A DNA stretch of 64,000 nucleotides, from NCBI GenBank assembly GCA_902500775.1, contig CABVRZ010000011.1, positions 1-64,000 of the forward strand. The letters are read 5' to 3'. The notes under the pieces were generated by a model. That model was not told the origin of the DNA and did not search any database. It saw only the letters and a program-made list of their open reading frames with translations. Source of the DNA: an uncultured Nitrospira sp. GTDB taxonomy: Bacteria; Nitrospirota; Nitrospiria; Nitrospirales; Nitrospiraceae. The position numbers and the translations under genes were made by a program. Position 1 is the stretch's first letter. Each line of letters begins with the position of its first letter. Positions 18,692 through 27,882 of the stretch are shown here, piece by piece.

Positions 18692-19375
18692 TTACTCTAA
18701 CGCGATACGTAACGCCGCTGCCGTAGCCCAGGGCGCGAGAAAGAGCGAAAGCACCAGACAGGCCCCAAGCAGTGACAAATTCGCTTCGCCGCCGATCCCA
18801 GCCATACTGCTGGTCACGGCGCCGGCCCCGAAAATCAAGACTGGAACATAGAGTGGAAGCACCAGGAGGGCAACCAGTAGACCACTCCCCCGAACGCCAA
18901 GGACCAACGCGGCGCCGATCGCACCAATCATACTCAACGTAGGCGTCCCAAGCAAGAGCGACAAAACCAGCACCCCTAGCGTCTCCCCCTCCAGGCCGAA
19001 CTGTAACCCCAGCAGGGGCGAAAGGAGTACGACGGGGAGCCCGGAGATCACCCAGTGGGCCAGGACCTTCCCTAACACCAGAAGTGACAGGGGCTGGGGG
19101 ACCAGCACCATCTGTTCAAGGACCCCGTCCAGGTAGTCCGGGGTAAACACGCGCGCCAATGAGAGAAGGCAGGTTAACAGCGCCGCCACCCAGAGCACCC
19201 CCGGGGCAATCGTCCGCAAGACTGCCGGCTCTGGCCCGACCCCCAAAGGGAACAGACTCACGACGATGACCAGAAAAAAGACCGACATCGCGGCGTCTGA
19301 CCAACGCCGCATGGCCAGGAGCAGATCTCGCCGGACGATTCCTGTGACCGCTTCCCACATACTGGAGTGACTCAT
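18692..19375 (-). CDS. ccmB: Haem exporter permease CcmB
   Basis: The 227-residue protein has six hydrophobic helices and the CcmB pattern GVLWVAALLTCLLSLARVF and DGVLEQMVLVPQPLSLLVLGK. It is the membrane part of the CcmAB ATPase complex that releases haem-loaded CcmE. It overlaps ccmA by 4 bases. Confidence 0.94.
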   Translation of the reverse strand: MSHSSMWEAVTGIVRRDLLLAMRRWSDAAMSVFFLVIVVSLFPLGVGPEPAVLRTIAPGVLWVAALLTCLLSLARVFTPDYLDGVLEQMVLVPQPLSLLVLGKVLAHWVISGLPVVLLSPLLGLQFGLEGETLGVLVLSLLLGTPTLSMIGAIGAALVLGVRGSGLLVALLVLPLYVPVLIFGAGAVTSSMAGIGGEANLSLLGACLVLSLFLAPWATAAALRIALE

Positions 19376-20007
19376 CCAGCCAGCCTCAGCTGTTGCAGCC
19401 GCTCCGCGGGAAGCGCAATCTCCTGATGAGTCACGACAACCACCAACCCCTCACGCTGCAAATGCGCATGCAGCCGTTGTGTCACCACCGCGGTTGAGGC
19501 CGCATCAAGCGACGTGAACGGTTCATCTAACAGCCAGAGAGGGCGTGTCGACAGCCACAAGCGAGCCAACGCCACTCGGCGCTTTTGCCCTTGCGAGAGC
19601 ACTTTGGAGGATAACCGATGGACCAGCCGCTTCAGCCCAATCGCCTCTAACGCCTCCTTCGCCTCGCTCTCCGTACAGGGCTCTCCGGCGAGGGCCATCG
19701 AGCTTATCAGATTTTCAACCGCCGTGAGATCGTCTTTGATTCCGTTGAGGTGCCCGAGATACATCAGCTGCCCGGAATAGAGTTCTTTCAGCTGATGAAT
19801 GTCCTGCCCCTCCCATCGCACCGAACCGTCCTCTGGGGGCAACAAACTCGAGAAGATACGGAGCAAGCTGGTCTTTCCGCTCCCGTTCTCTCCCACGACT
19901 GCCAACAGCTTCCCTCGCTCAACCTTCACGTTGAGATCTGAAAACAGTCGGCGTTCTCCTCGACGGCAGCTCAGTCCAACAGCTTGTAACATAGTCCGCT
20001 TATTCAA
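19372..20007 (-). CDS. ccmA: Haem exporter ATP-binding protein CcmA
   Basis: This is a small ABC ATPase of about 210 residues with Walker A GENGSGKTSL, the signature LSQGQKRRVALARL, Walker B LWLLDEPFTSLD and the switch His in VVVTHQE. It powers CcmB. TTG at 20007 or ATG at 19992 can start translation; neither has a strong ribosome site. It is the first gene of the nine-gene ccm operon that matures the many c-type haems of the neighbouring hao/cyc products. Confidence 0.93.
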   Translation of the reverse strand: MNKRTMLQAVGLSCRRGERRLFSDLNVKVERGKLLAVVGENGSGKTSLLRIFSSLLPPEDGSVRWEGQDIHQLKELYSGQLMYLGHLNGIKDDLTAVENLISSMALAGEPCTESEAKEALEAIGLKRLVHRLSSKVLSQGQKRRVALARLWLSTRPLWLLDEPFTSLDAASTAVVTQRLHAHLQREGLVVVVTHQEIALPAERLQQLRLAG

Positions 20008-20174
20008 TCAGGAACCGTCGAGAGTAAGTGAACGAGATGCTGAAAAACAAGGGGCAAGAAGCCCGTCTTGCTCTGGAGGCGATCCAACTGCTATCTAATG
20101 AAAGACCAACGGGGTTGATTCCAGGCCGCCATCCCTTGTGGCGACGCTTCAATGAGTTTTCAAGGAGATGAATC

Positions 20175-20726
20175 ATGAGTGAACTGGTTTGCATCGCTTT
20201 TAGGGACTCCAGCACGGCCGATCGCGTACTCAACGAACTGCGCGCCATGGAATCGCAATATGTCCTCGACCTGGAAGACGCCGTCATCGTCATTCGCGAT
20301 ATGGATGGCAAGGTCCACCTGAAACAATGCGTCGATGTGTTCGGAGGCGCCACGCCTCATGGCGTCGCGTTGGGCATGTTATGGGGGGGGTTGATAGGTT
20401 TGTTGTTCTTTAACCCCCTTGCAGGCCTGTTGGGGAGCCTTGCAGGAGGAGCCAGTGGCGGAGCAGTCTCGGCGGGAGCTAACGAGTTTGGCCTTCTAAG
20501 TGACTACGGTATTCCCGATCAATTCATTAAAGATTTGGGCAGTACGATCCAACGAGGCACGTCCGCGATGTTTCTCCTGATCCGGAATGCAGATCAAGAC
20601 AAGCTGCTGACGAGCTTCTCCCGGTATGAAGGAACGATTCTCAAAACCTCACTGAACAAAGAACAGGAAGAAAAACTGCGGGCTACGCTGACCCGCCAGC
20701 ACAATCAAAAGATCGCCAAAGGGTAG
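20175..20726 (+). CDS. DUF1269-like membrane protein
   Basis: The 183-residue protein has a ferredoxin-like N-terminus (FRDSSTADRVLNELRAM), a Gly-rich hydrophobic hairpin (GLIGLLFFNPLAGLLGSLAG) and a C-terminal part LGSTIQRGTSAMFLLIRNAD. This is the layout of the DUF1269 family, whose function is unknown. It is divergent from the ccm operon, with GGAGA before its ATG. Confidence 0.75.
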   Translation: MSELVCIAFRDSSTADRVLNELRAMESQYVLDLEDAVIVIRDMDGKVHLKQCVDVFGGATPHGVALGMLWGGLIGLLFFNPLAGLLGSLAGGASGGAVSAGANEFGLLSDYGIPDQFIKDLGSTIQRGTSAMFLLIRNADQDKLLTSFSRYEGTILKTSLNKEQEEKLRATLTRQHNQKIAKG

Positions 20727-20738
20727 CGTTGTCTCTAA

Positions 20739-20869
20739 CAGTCTGCTGAAAAACCCTTCGTTCATCCTTCGAGAGCCTCAGGACGAACGGGGAAGCCATT
20801 GAAACTATTGATGTTTTCCGTTCGTGCTGAGCTTGTCGAAGCACACAAATTGAGTTTTTCAGCAGACTG
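20739..20869. repeat. Palindromic interspersed repeat
   Basis: Perfect terminal inverted repeats of 16 bases, CAGTCTGCTGAAAAAC and its complement, enclose a second inner inverted pair (CGAGAGCCTCAGGACGAACGG against CCGTTCGTGCTGAGCTTGTCG). The whole 131-bp unit can fold into one long hairpin. It is non-coding and lies between a DUF1269 gene and a symporter gene transcribed towards each other. Confidence 0.8.
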
Positions 20870-20879
20870 CTAAGAATTA

Positions 20880-20965
20880 CGTTCGCCCTTCGACCACCTT
20901 GGGACGGGCGAAGGGGTCGTTGAAGCACTGTGACCCCAAACCGTGCTGAGCCCGTTGAAGCACGC
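20880..20965. repeat. Degenerate copy of the inner palindromic repeat
   Basis: CGTTCGCCCTTCGACCACC with GGGACGGGCG, and further on CCGTGCTGAGCCCGTTGAAG, resemble the inner arms of the element at 20739-20869 in diverged form, ending just before the symporter stop codon. Confidence 0.5.
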
Positions 20966-20983
20966 AATCGGCATTTCCGAACC

Positions 20984-22252
20984 CTATTCAGATTCCCCCT
21001 TCCGTTTCCCATCCAGCAAACAACTCACATTCATATCGCCCATCACGTTAATCGCCGTTCGACAGCGATCGAGAAACCAATCCACCGTGAGGAGAATAGG
21101 AATGTACTGCACCGGCAACCCAACGGCGGTAAAGACCATGGTCATCGTCACGAGGCCCGCCTCCGGAATGCCAGCCGCACCGACCGAAGCAATAATGCTC
21201 GTGAGCACAACCATCAGTTGCTGCTGCACAGTCAGATCCATCTCGATCATTTGCGCGATGAACAGCGCCGCCATGGCTTCATAGAGCGCCGTGCCATCGT
21301 TGTTGAAATTGGCGCCAACCAGCGCCCCCATACTGGCGGACTGCTCCCGCAAGCCCACCTTCTCTTTCAGTGAGGCATAGGTCACCGGCATCGTTGCTGT
21401 TGAACTAGCCGTGGAGAAGGCCATCACGAGAGCGTCCCGTCCGCCCCGAAGTAGTTGCATAGGAGATACCCACGAGCCGAACCGGATACGGACCAGGTAA
21501 TAGGCCGCCTGAATCGTAAGCGCGAGCAGGACGCTGAGAACAAAGATCCCCAATGCTTTGAACGGTCCGAACCCTTCCGTTCCCACAATACTGGCGACGA
21601 TGCCGAAGACCGCCAGCGGGACGACTGCGATGATCCAGTGCAAAATCTTGATCAGTGATTCCAGGAAGAGTTCGACAAAATGGCCTACGGTTCCAAGAGA
21701 GCGCTCCCGTTCCTTACGAAGCGCTATGCCAAATGCCACCGCAATAAAGATCACACCGATCACTTTGCCATCATCACCGAGCGGCCCCAGCAAACTCTTG
21801 GGCACATTTTCCAGGAAGAGGGCGAGCGGATTGGCAGTCTTCGCTGCTTCCTCATGAGCAGATGGCGGTGTAAGTCCAGCCCCTTGTCCTGGCTGAATCA
21901 CGTTCGCGACCGTCAGACCAACCACAATCGCGACCAACGTGTTCAGCAGCAATAATTTTGGCAACCGCGCCGCGAGTGGCCCACCCAGCTGTGTCGTCAT
22001 GAACGTGTGCACAATTGCGGCCAAGATCAACGCCGGCGCGAGCGCTCCCAAGAGTCGCAACACCAGCTTCCCCGGCACGGCAAGAGCGGCCGCATTACTC
22101 CCAAGCAGCAACCCGGTGATGACACCGAGGACTAAGGCGATGACAATACGCCCATAGAGCGGGATGTTCTGCCACCGCGCGATCAGGCCTGTGCTGGGTA
22201 TAGCAGCTGGGGTTTGCTCCACGGCAACCTCATTCGCCTGCTGAAATGCCAT
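20984..22252 (-). CDS. Sodium:dicarboxylate/glutamate symporter family (DAACS)
   Basis: The 422-residue protein has about eight membrane helices with the two re-entrant loop signatures of the family: AFSTASSTATMPVTYAS and GANFNNDGTALYEAMAALF (NMDGT-like, with the first Met replaced by Asn). It imports C4-dicarboxylates or acidic amino acids with Na+ or H+; the exact substrate cannot be read from the sequence. It stands alone, with palindromic repeats behind it. Confidence 0.88.
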   Translation of the reverse strand: MAFQQANEVAVEQTPAAIPSTGLIARWQNIPLYGRIVIALVLGVITGLLLGSNAAALAVPGKLVLRLLGALAPALILAAIVHTFMTTQLGGPLAARLPKLLLLNTLVAIVVGLTVANVIQPGQGAGLTPPSAHEEAAKTANPLALFLENVPKSLLGPLGDDGKVIGVIFIAVAFGIALRKERERSLGTVGHFVELFLESLIKILHWIIAVVPLAVFGIVASIVGTEGFGPFKALGIFVLSVLLALTIQAAYYLVRIRFGSWVSPMQLLRGGRDALVMAFSTASSTATMPVTYASLKEKVGLREQSASMGALVGANFNNDGTALYEAMAALFIAQMIEMDLTVQQQLMVVLTSIIASVGAAGIPEAGLVTMTMVFTAVGLPVQYIPILLTVDWFLDRCRTAINVMGDMNVSCLLDGKRKGESE

Positions 22253-22421
22253 TCATGAACTTCGATTCTTTCACTGTGCGAGGGCTGCCAAATGTACCAT
22301 AAGGTGTGTGACGAGTGACCATCATGAACGGCACTGCACAGGAGGCCACTGCCGTTCATGAAAGAGTGAGTGAGTGAAGGACTGTCGCTGCTGATTATGT
22401 GATAAAAAAATCCGTACCCTG

Positions 22422-23069
22422 TTAGCCGAACACCTGAACTTCCACCGTTTTCATGTCTCCATCCCCATACCTCGCAGAGACATGGGTATAGCGCTTCACA
22501 GGCTCACCTCCTTCTGCGTAACTAAAATGCCGAGGAGTCCCTTTCATTGGTCCTTTCCCTTCAATCACCGTCACATTAAGAATGAGGATGGCAGGGTTAA
22601 TTCCTTGAGGAGCAGCTTTCGTAACCTCGACCCTGTCGTCATTGTGGTACACGATAATTGACCCGTGGACACACAAACCCGGCGGCTCCTCTTTCAGATT
22701 CACAAGCGCGTTCAGCGCCAGATTGTCCTTCACGTTGCACCCAACACGAAGCTTTCGCGATTGCGTGGCACCGATGATTTCAATCCCCTCACTCCCTCGG
22801 ACGCCATCCAACGGAAGGGACACGGTATAGGGTGCCTCAGCTGGCAGCCCGATGCCCGGCAGACACCCCACCACTTCAATCCCCCAGAACTCAGGCTGCC
22901 TAATGTACACGAGCGGCACGAGATTGACCGTCATATTCAGGTACGGCTTCGTGCCGGATACAATGACGATGTAGGTGTTGGGAAGAAATCCTGGCCGAAT
23001 TTCGACATCTGTGAAATCAATCAGTCGGCAGCCCTCAGACTTTGGTAGTTCCGCAAATACAGTTGGCAT
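22422..23069 (-). CDS. Hypothetical protein (215 aa)
   Basis: I do not recognise this protein. It has no signal peptide or membrane helix, and is rich in beta-prone segments (PNTYIVIVSGTKPYLNMTVN, VHGSIIVYHNDDRVEV, AILILNVTVIEGKG). A good ribosome site (GGAGG) lies before the ATG at 23069. It is a single gene bounded by non-coding stretches. Confidence 0.65.
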   Translation of the reverse strand: MPTVFAELPKSEGCRLIDFTDVEIRPGFLPNTYIVIVSGTKPYLNMTVNLVPLVYIRQPEFWGIEVVGCLPGIGLPAEAPYTVSLPLDGVRGSEGIEIIGATQSRKLRVGCNVKDNLALNALVNLKEEPPGLCVHGSIIVYHNDDRVEVTKAAPQGINPAILILNVTVIEGKGPMKGTPRHFSYAEGGEPVKRYTHVSARYGDGDMKTVEVQVFG

Positions 23070-23596
23070 GGTGGACCTCCTCTAAAAAGTTTGTATCTGT
23101 GCTTCCACCTGCATACGCAATTGGCACGAGCAGGCTCCGTCACAATACGTTCAGCAAGATTCAGGCCGAAGGGAACCTATTGAGATGTTGGGAGGTTTTT
23201 ATTTTGAGAACGTATCGAATCAGATTCAGACAATGACGAAATGGATACAGTTGAGCAGTGTCGATTGCAGAGTTTTGGAGTTCTGCCACAGGACATTCGC
23301 GACAGACTGAATGAGCTGCATGATTAGGTGAAGATAAGTGGGCTACTAAGCACTATTTCAGCAGCCCCCAGTCCGACAAGCAGCACCAATACGCCTTTCA
23401 CGATCTGAAACCAGCGATTGCCATGACACCATCCTTGGGCCATATGGAATAGCGGCCTTTCTCCCAGAGCCCGTCTCATTGCAACGCCAAACAAACTCAG
23501 GCCTCAGTGTGTAATCGAGCACCAATTTTATTACTTGACGGCAGTTGACTCTCAGCGTAGCCTCCCGCGGGCTTTTCTTGGAAGGAGGACCTGACC
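23070..23596. other. Intergenic region before the nucleoside transporter gene
   Basis: No gene on either strand is convincing here. The final bases hold an AAGGAGG ribosome site (about 23580-23587) for the gene starting at 23597. Confidence 0.4.
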
Positions 23597-24913
23597 GTGG
23601 AGGAATGGCCATATCGCCTGTTGGCCGGTGTCGGTTTCGTGACGATTGCATGGCTGGCGTGGGTGACAGGGAGCCGCAGTCGGTTGAACTGGACCACCAT
23701 TGCAGGCAGCGCGATTTTGGCCTGGGGATTCGGCATCCTGTCCTTTTGGTTTCCGGGCTCCCACTGGTTTTGGGGCTTTCTCAACGATATGGTGGTCGCC
23801 ATGCTCACCGCCTCGCAAAAAGGCACGGCGTTTCTTCTTGGGCCGCTTGCACTTGGTCCTGGCCAGACGTTGCCGGATGGAACGGTCTCGATCGGCTTTA
23901 TCCTAGCAGCGCAAGCGCTCCCGGCCGTCGTGTTCTTTGCTGCATTGATGGCAGGTCTATATTACTTGGGCGTGATGCAAGCGATCGTGCGTCTGTTTGC
24001 CCGACTCTTTTACCGGACCATGGGCTTATCGGGGGCCGAGTCTCTCTCCGGCGCCGCGAATATCTTCGTCGGCATCGAGGCAGGCTTGATTGTCCGTCCC
24101 TACCTCGCAGCCATGACGCAATCCGAATTACTCTTGGTGCTGACGTGCATGATGGCGACCGTGGCGAGCACGGTCCTGGGCATCTACGTGTCGGCTCTGC
24201 AACATGTGGTGCCACAGATCGCCGGGCATTTGATTTCTGCGTCAATCATTTCGATTCCTTGCGCCGTGCTCATCAGCAAACTCACCATTCCAGAAGATGG
24301 ACAGCCCGTGACGCTGGGCGGAGTGCCTACTATTCCCACCAACCAACCCCCATCGTCTTCATCCGACCGTGAAGCGGTGCCGCCACCCTCCAACCTCATT
24401 GTTGCCTTGATCGATGGGGCGGGGCATGGCATGAAAATGGCGGTTGGGATCGCCGCGTTGCTGATCGTGTTTCTTGGATTGGAAGCGTTGGTCGATTTGG
24501 CGCTGGCACAGCTTCCTGCGATCAATGGAGTACCGCTCTCCCTCACACGGATCCTCGCCTGGCTGACCTGGCCGTTCGCCGTTCTGCTCGGTCTTCGTCC
24601 GGAGGAATGGCAGATCGGCGCAGACTTGCTGGGTTCACGGTTTATCGAGACGGAAGTCGCAGCCTACTTCAAGTTGGCTGCAATACAATCCGTGTCTCCG
24701 CCATCGCTTTCGCCGCGCTCCCTCACGGCCTTGACCTACGCCCTCTGCGGATTCGTGCACGTGGCAAGCATGGGCATCTTCGTCGGCGGCATTTCCGCCT
24801 TGGTCCCGCATCGAGCAAAGGATATCTCCCTTTTGGGACTGCGCGCCTTATGGACTGCCTATTTGACGACGTTGCTGACTGGTTGTATTGCCGGTGTCCT
24901 CGCATCGTCCTAG
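23597..24913 (+). CDS. nupC: Concentrative nucleoside transporter (CNT/NupC family)
   Basis: The 438-residue polytopic protein carries the CNT core motifs SGAESLSGAANIFVGIEAGL, VRPYLAAMTQSELLLVLTCM and STVLGIYVSAL, and a C-terminal LTYALCGFVHVASMGIF segment. CNT proteins import nucleosides with Na+ or H+. It starts at GTG 23597, nine bases after AAGGAGG. The stop codon is followed with no gap by a 122-bp palindromic element. Confidence 0.9.
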   Translation: MEEWPYRLLAGVGFVTIAWLAWVTGSRSRLNWTTIAGSAILAWGFGILSFWFPGSHWFWGFLNDMVVAMLTASQKGTAFLLGPLALGPGQTLPDGTVSIGFILAAQALPAVVFFAALMAGLYYLGVMQAIVRLFARLFYRTMGLSGAESLSGAANIFVGIEAGLIVRPYLAAMTQSELLLVLTCMMATVASTVLGIYVSALQHVVPQIAGHLISASIISIPCAVLISKLTIPEDGQPVTLGGVPTIPTNQPPSSSSDREAVPPPSNLIVALIDGAGHGMKMAVGIAALLIVFLGLEALVDLALAQLPAINGVPLSLTRILAWLTWPFAVLLGLRPEEWQIGADLLGSRFIETEVAAYFKLAAIQSVSPPSLSPRSLTALTYALCGFVHVASMGIFVGGISALVPHRAKDISLLGLRALWTAYLTTLLTGCIAGVLASS

Positions 24914-25035
24914 CAGGATGCTGAAAAAGTCCGCCAGCGGCGTTCTCGCGTCGCTCAGAGGCTCAACGTACCGAAACGTACGCCTCACCTCTTCGCTCGC
25001 TGCGGCCTTCCTGAACAGCCTTTTTGAGCATCCTG
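24914..25035. repeat. Palindromic repeat element, family A, copy 1
   Basis: The 122-bp element begins directly after the nupC stop codon. Termini CAGGATGCTGAAAAAG and CTTTTTGAGCATCCTG form an imperfect inverted repeat, and a central palindrome CGTACCGAAACGTACG lies inside. Diverged copies occur at 35429-35524 and, more distantly, at 59175-59297. Confidence 0.85.
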
Positions 25036-25325
25036 AAGTTATTCCGGCGTGAGCACCGTATGGAACATTTTAGCCGTACTATGGTCACCAACCGAGTTTT
25101 CCAGCAGCCGGCTAAAACCTGGCGATCAGCGATACCTTTCTCCAATACCCACCGAACACCAGAACCGGTATCCGGCCCTGTACCTTCACTCCGTTGCCAG
25201 GACGCCTTTTCGTTGACGTAACACCAAAGACAGGAGAGCATGAACCAGAATGCGCGAGTGGTTATACTGAAGTACGTCCATCGTCATGTCGCCTTGTTGG
25301 GTGAATCAAGAGCAGGAGGACATTT

Positions 25326-25718
25326 ATGTTCGGACCGATCACGATCCCGTTTGGAGCTAAAATGCTGTTCAACACCGTCACGCTCAAGCCCGGCGTCACC
25401 TTTGAGGATGTGGAGATAGCCGTCGGAGAACTCTGTGCTGTGGTCAAGGGAACTTATGGAGGAGAGAAAGGCGGTTTCATCGCCGGGCAAGTGTTCAAGT
25501 TCACCGGCTTCGTCTCAAACGAGGGTTCTCTCTCGTCATCCAGAACCGCCGACTACCATTATGTGATTGTCACCTATTGGCGATCGTTCGATGCCCACGA
25601 ACGCTCGCATGCGAACGACCTGTTCCAGAAGAAGTTCTCAAAACTGGCGGCGATGTGTTCCGAGACCAAAGAACTCGGATATGACATGTTGTGGCAAGGA
25701 GCAGCGGAAAGTCGGTAA
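25326..25718 (+). CDS. Hypothetical protein (130 aa)
   Basis: I do not recognise this gene. The protein is soluble, begins MFGPITIPFGAKMLFNTVTL and ends with KKFSKLAAMCSETKELGYDM. The order of strands and helices and the DYHYVIVTYWRSFDAHERSH segment suggest a ferredoxin-like or dimeric alpha-beta barrel fold, as inference only. AGGAGG precedes the ATG at good spacing. Confidence 0.7.
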   Translation: MFGPITIPFGAKMLFNTVTLKPGVTFEDVEIAVGELCAVVKGTYGGEKGGFIAGQVFKFTGFVSNEGSLSSSRTADYHYVIVTYWRSFDAHERSHANDLFQKKFSKLAAMCSETKELGYDMLWQGAAESR

Positions 25719-25935
25719 CGAAAATAGGGCCGCGTGCTCGGTACACATTCGGCCCATGTGTAAAACCGATGGAAGACCTGGACGGTGGCTAGGTCATCTC
25801 AGTAGATAGCCTGATGTTGGATGCAGTGCGCGGCTCCACATCTACGCGATCCGGATAGCTGTTCACCCAGCAACCTCACCAATAAACCTACCCGTTATCT
25901 TGCGAGTAAATGCAAACGTATCCGACCCTATACAT

Positions 25936-26601
25936 TTATGCTCGCCTTGAACGGCTTTCGTTTTGGACGGACACATCATGTTTTGTTTCACGGTTGCCTC
26001 TCAAAGAGATTATTTTAAATCCCGGGTCGAGGACAACAATAGCATTGTCAGGAATATCCTTGTGCACAACTGCATTAGCGCCTATTTTCACATTATTGCC
26101 CACACAAATGTTTCCAAAAATCTTTGCGCCTGGAGCAATGTAGACATCGTCTCCAATTGTAGGAACTCCCCAGCTGTCTCCCCGCCCTGCCTCACCGATT
26201 GTCACTTGTTGAGAGATACTGGTGTTCTTTCCTATTCGCGCAAGACCGGAAATCGTAATGCCTCCATAATGTCCGATATAGAATCCGCCGTCTATCTCTG
26301 CTGTCCGTGGTACCTCGATCCCCCATTTGCTGCGAATTCTATGAAAGAGGATCAGGTAGATCGGCTCGAGCAATATTTTCAGCAATACGTTTTGCTTCCT
26401 CAGCCATCTTCCAAACCGATAGATCCCTATTGCGTGAAGTCCAGGCGAACGATAGCAACTGATGATCCGACTGAACGCATTTCCACTGGTTAATTCATAT
26501 GTCCGCCGAAAGTCTTCTCTGAAGAGGAATGCTGATTGTGATGGCGCCTCATACTTTAGCGACATTGGATGAACATCCGACTCACAGACAGACGTATTCA
26601 A
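25936..26601 (-). CDS. Serine acetyltransferase-like hexapeptide acyltransferase
   Basis: The 221-residue protein has an N-terminal helical part and a left-handed beta-helix of hexapeptide repeats, with the SAT-type segment GFYIGHYGGITISG and the His expected to be catalytic. Next comes ISQQVTIGEAGRGDSWGVPTIGDDVYIAPGA, broken only by meaning into IGxxx repeats. Serine acetyltransferases make O-acetylserine for cysteine synthesis; surface-sugar acetyltransferases look very similar, so the substrate stays open. The gene is surrounded by non-coding DNA and no cys genes are nearby. Confidence 0.75.
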   Translation of the reverse strand: MNTSVCESDVHPMSLKYEAPSQSAFLFREDFRRTYELTSGNAFSRIISCYRSPGLHAIGIYRFGRWLRKQNVLLKILLEPIYLILFHRIRSKWGIEVPRTAEIDGGFYIGHYGGITISGLARIGKNTSISQQVTIGEAGRGDSWGVPTIGDDVYIAPGAKIFGNICVGNNVKIGANAVVHKDIPDNAIVVLDPGFKIISLRGNRETKHDVSVQNESRSRRA

Positions 26602-27882
26602 TGGAAAGAGAAATAGCCAATTTGATTATACTTGCGTACACTCCTCGGTCAAGAAGACAGTGTGAACAGTCCCTTCAGTAGCCACATATTTCCCTTCGCT
26701 GGCACGTTCCCTTTCAGTCTGCCTGACACCTCCGTGTTGTCCACTAGGGCAAGCGCATGTGAAGTTCCCCGGAACTCAAGTCGCATGAGAGCGCGGCACC
26801 AATGAAAACACCAATGGGTTGTCGCGCCATTATTTCTAGAGGCCCACCGCTTTCTCTAACGTCCATCCATCGCAGTTTGCCAAAGTTGTCCGTGCCCTCA
26901 ATGGTCGACCTCGCAAATGTCTCGCCTATCGGAATCCGACAGAAGTGCTCCATGCTCGCTTTGGTGTTGCACTTCAGATTTGAATGCACGGCTTGTAAGT
27001 GAACATAAAGGTATCCGACGCCTTACCTCTTACCATTTACCATCTCAATCAATAAATCAGAGCTTCCCTAAGAGGATGCAGAAAGAGAACGCTTGTTACT
27101 GAGCAGGTCGTCAAATAGTGCATGTTCTATCCGCTGATTCATCATGAAATAGACTATTTCTGAGTCTCTGATCCAAATAGGTACGCACTATTTAGTGGTC
27201 GGCTCAGTATGTTCTCTTTGTCGCCTGCTGCAATCTTGCAGGAGGGTCTTTCTGAGCAGCCTGTAGGGCATTCAGGTGTCTTCTATGAGTTGAGACGGAA
27301 CTCGCTTTCTGGGATGAGCAGATAGTTTGTCAATGCTCTACCCAATGATCATCCTGCCTGAACAGATGATCCATAGATTCTCGTCAGTGAATCAAATCAG
27401 ATACTGAATCAGATTGGATACAAGTCTCGGCAAGCTGATGTTTGGGCATGGAAGAGGTCGGTATTAATCTCATCTCACTGCGAGGTGAGAGCGTGGGATT
27501 TTTCCTCTTGTACAAGTAGATTTGGCCTTTGGACGGAATGGTATCCATTGGGCGACACCGTACCACGAGGGTACCGCAGATGAATCATTCTGTGTGGAAT
27601 ACCATTTGCATCACGCCGGGAGAGAGGTTCAAATCGTGAGATGAGCAAGCTGTCGTTGGAAGATGTGCGGAAATTCCTTAGACCTCAAGAATCGATAAGC
27701 TTAGTACGACTATATCCACCGCAAAGAGACCTGTCGGGAGCACGCGCCACTGCAAGGTCGCTCGAAATGATATCGAAAGAGCTGAATCACGTACCGTGAT
27801 GAATGGAAGGGAGGTAATGACGGACGCGTGAAACTAGTAACGAGATGCCCACGTAGCTGAAACCAATGGAGGGGAAGGACGA
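26602..27882. other. Gene-poor region
   Basis: Over 1.2 kb without a gene I can support. A minus-strand frame at 26744-26989 (81 codons, inner start MEHFCRIPIGETF) could encode a small unknown protein, but no ribosome site or family is evident. A short plus-strand frame at 27641-27799 is listed separately. Codon texture is lower in GC than the flanking genes, which suggests decayed or acquired DNA. Confidence 0.4.
27641..27799 (+). CDS. Possible small protein (52 aa)
   Basis: ATG at 27641 opens 52 codons beginning MSKLSLEDVRKFLRPQES and ending ISKELNHVP. The composition looks protein-like and helical, but GAGAGAGG lies too far upstream (about 13 bases) for an ideal ribosome site. Family unknown; it may be a chance frame. 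Confidence 0.25.
   Translation: MSKLSLEDVRKFLRPQESISLVRLYPPQRDLSGARATARSLEMISKELNHVP

Noticed and set aside
23545..24372. Long plus-strand frame overlapping nupC in another phase
   Set aside because: The nupC frame carries all transporter motifs and the ribosome site; the other frame is a shadow.
27225..27275. Possible further palindromic repeat copy (CTGAGCAGCCTG region)
   Set aside because: Only a few bases match the element ends; no paired arm or central palindrome.
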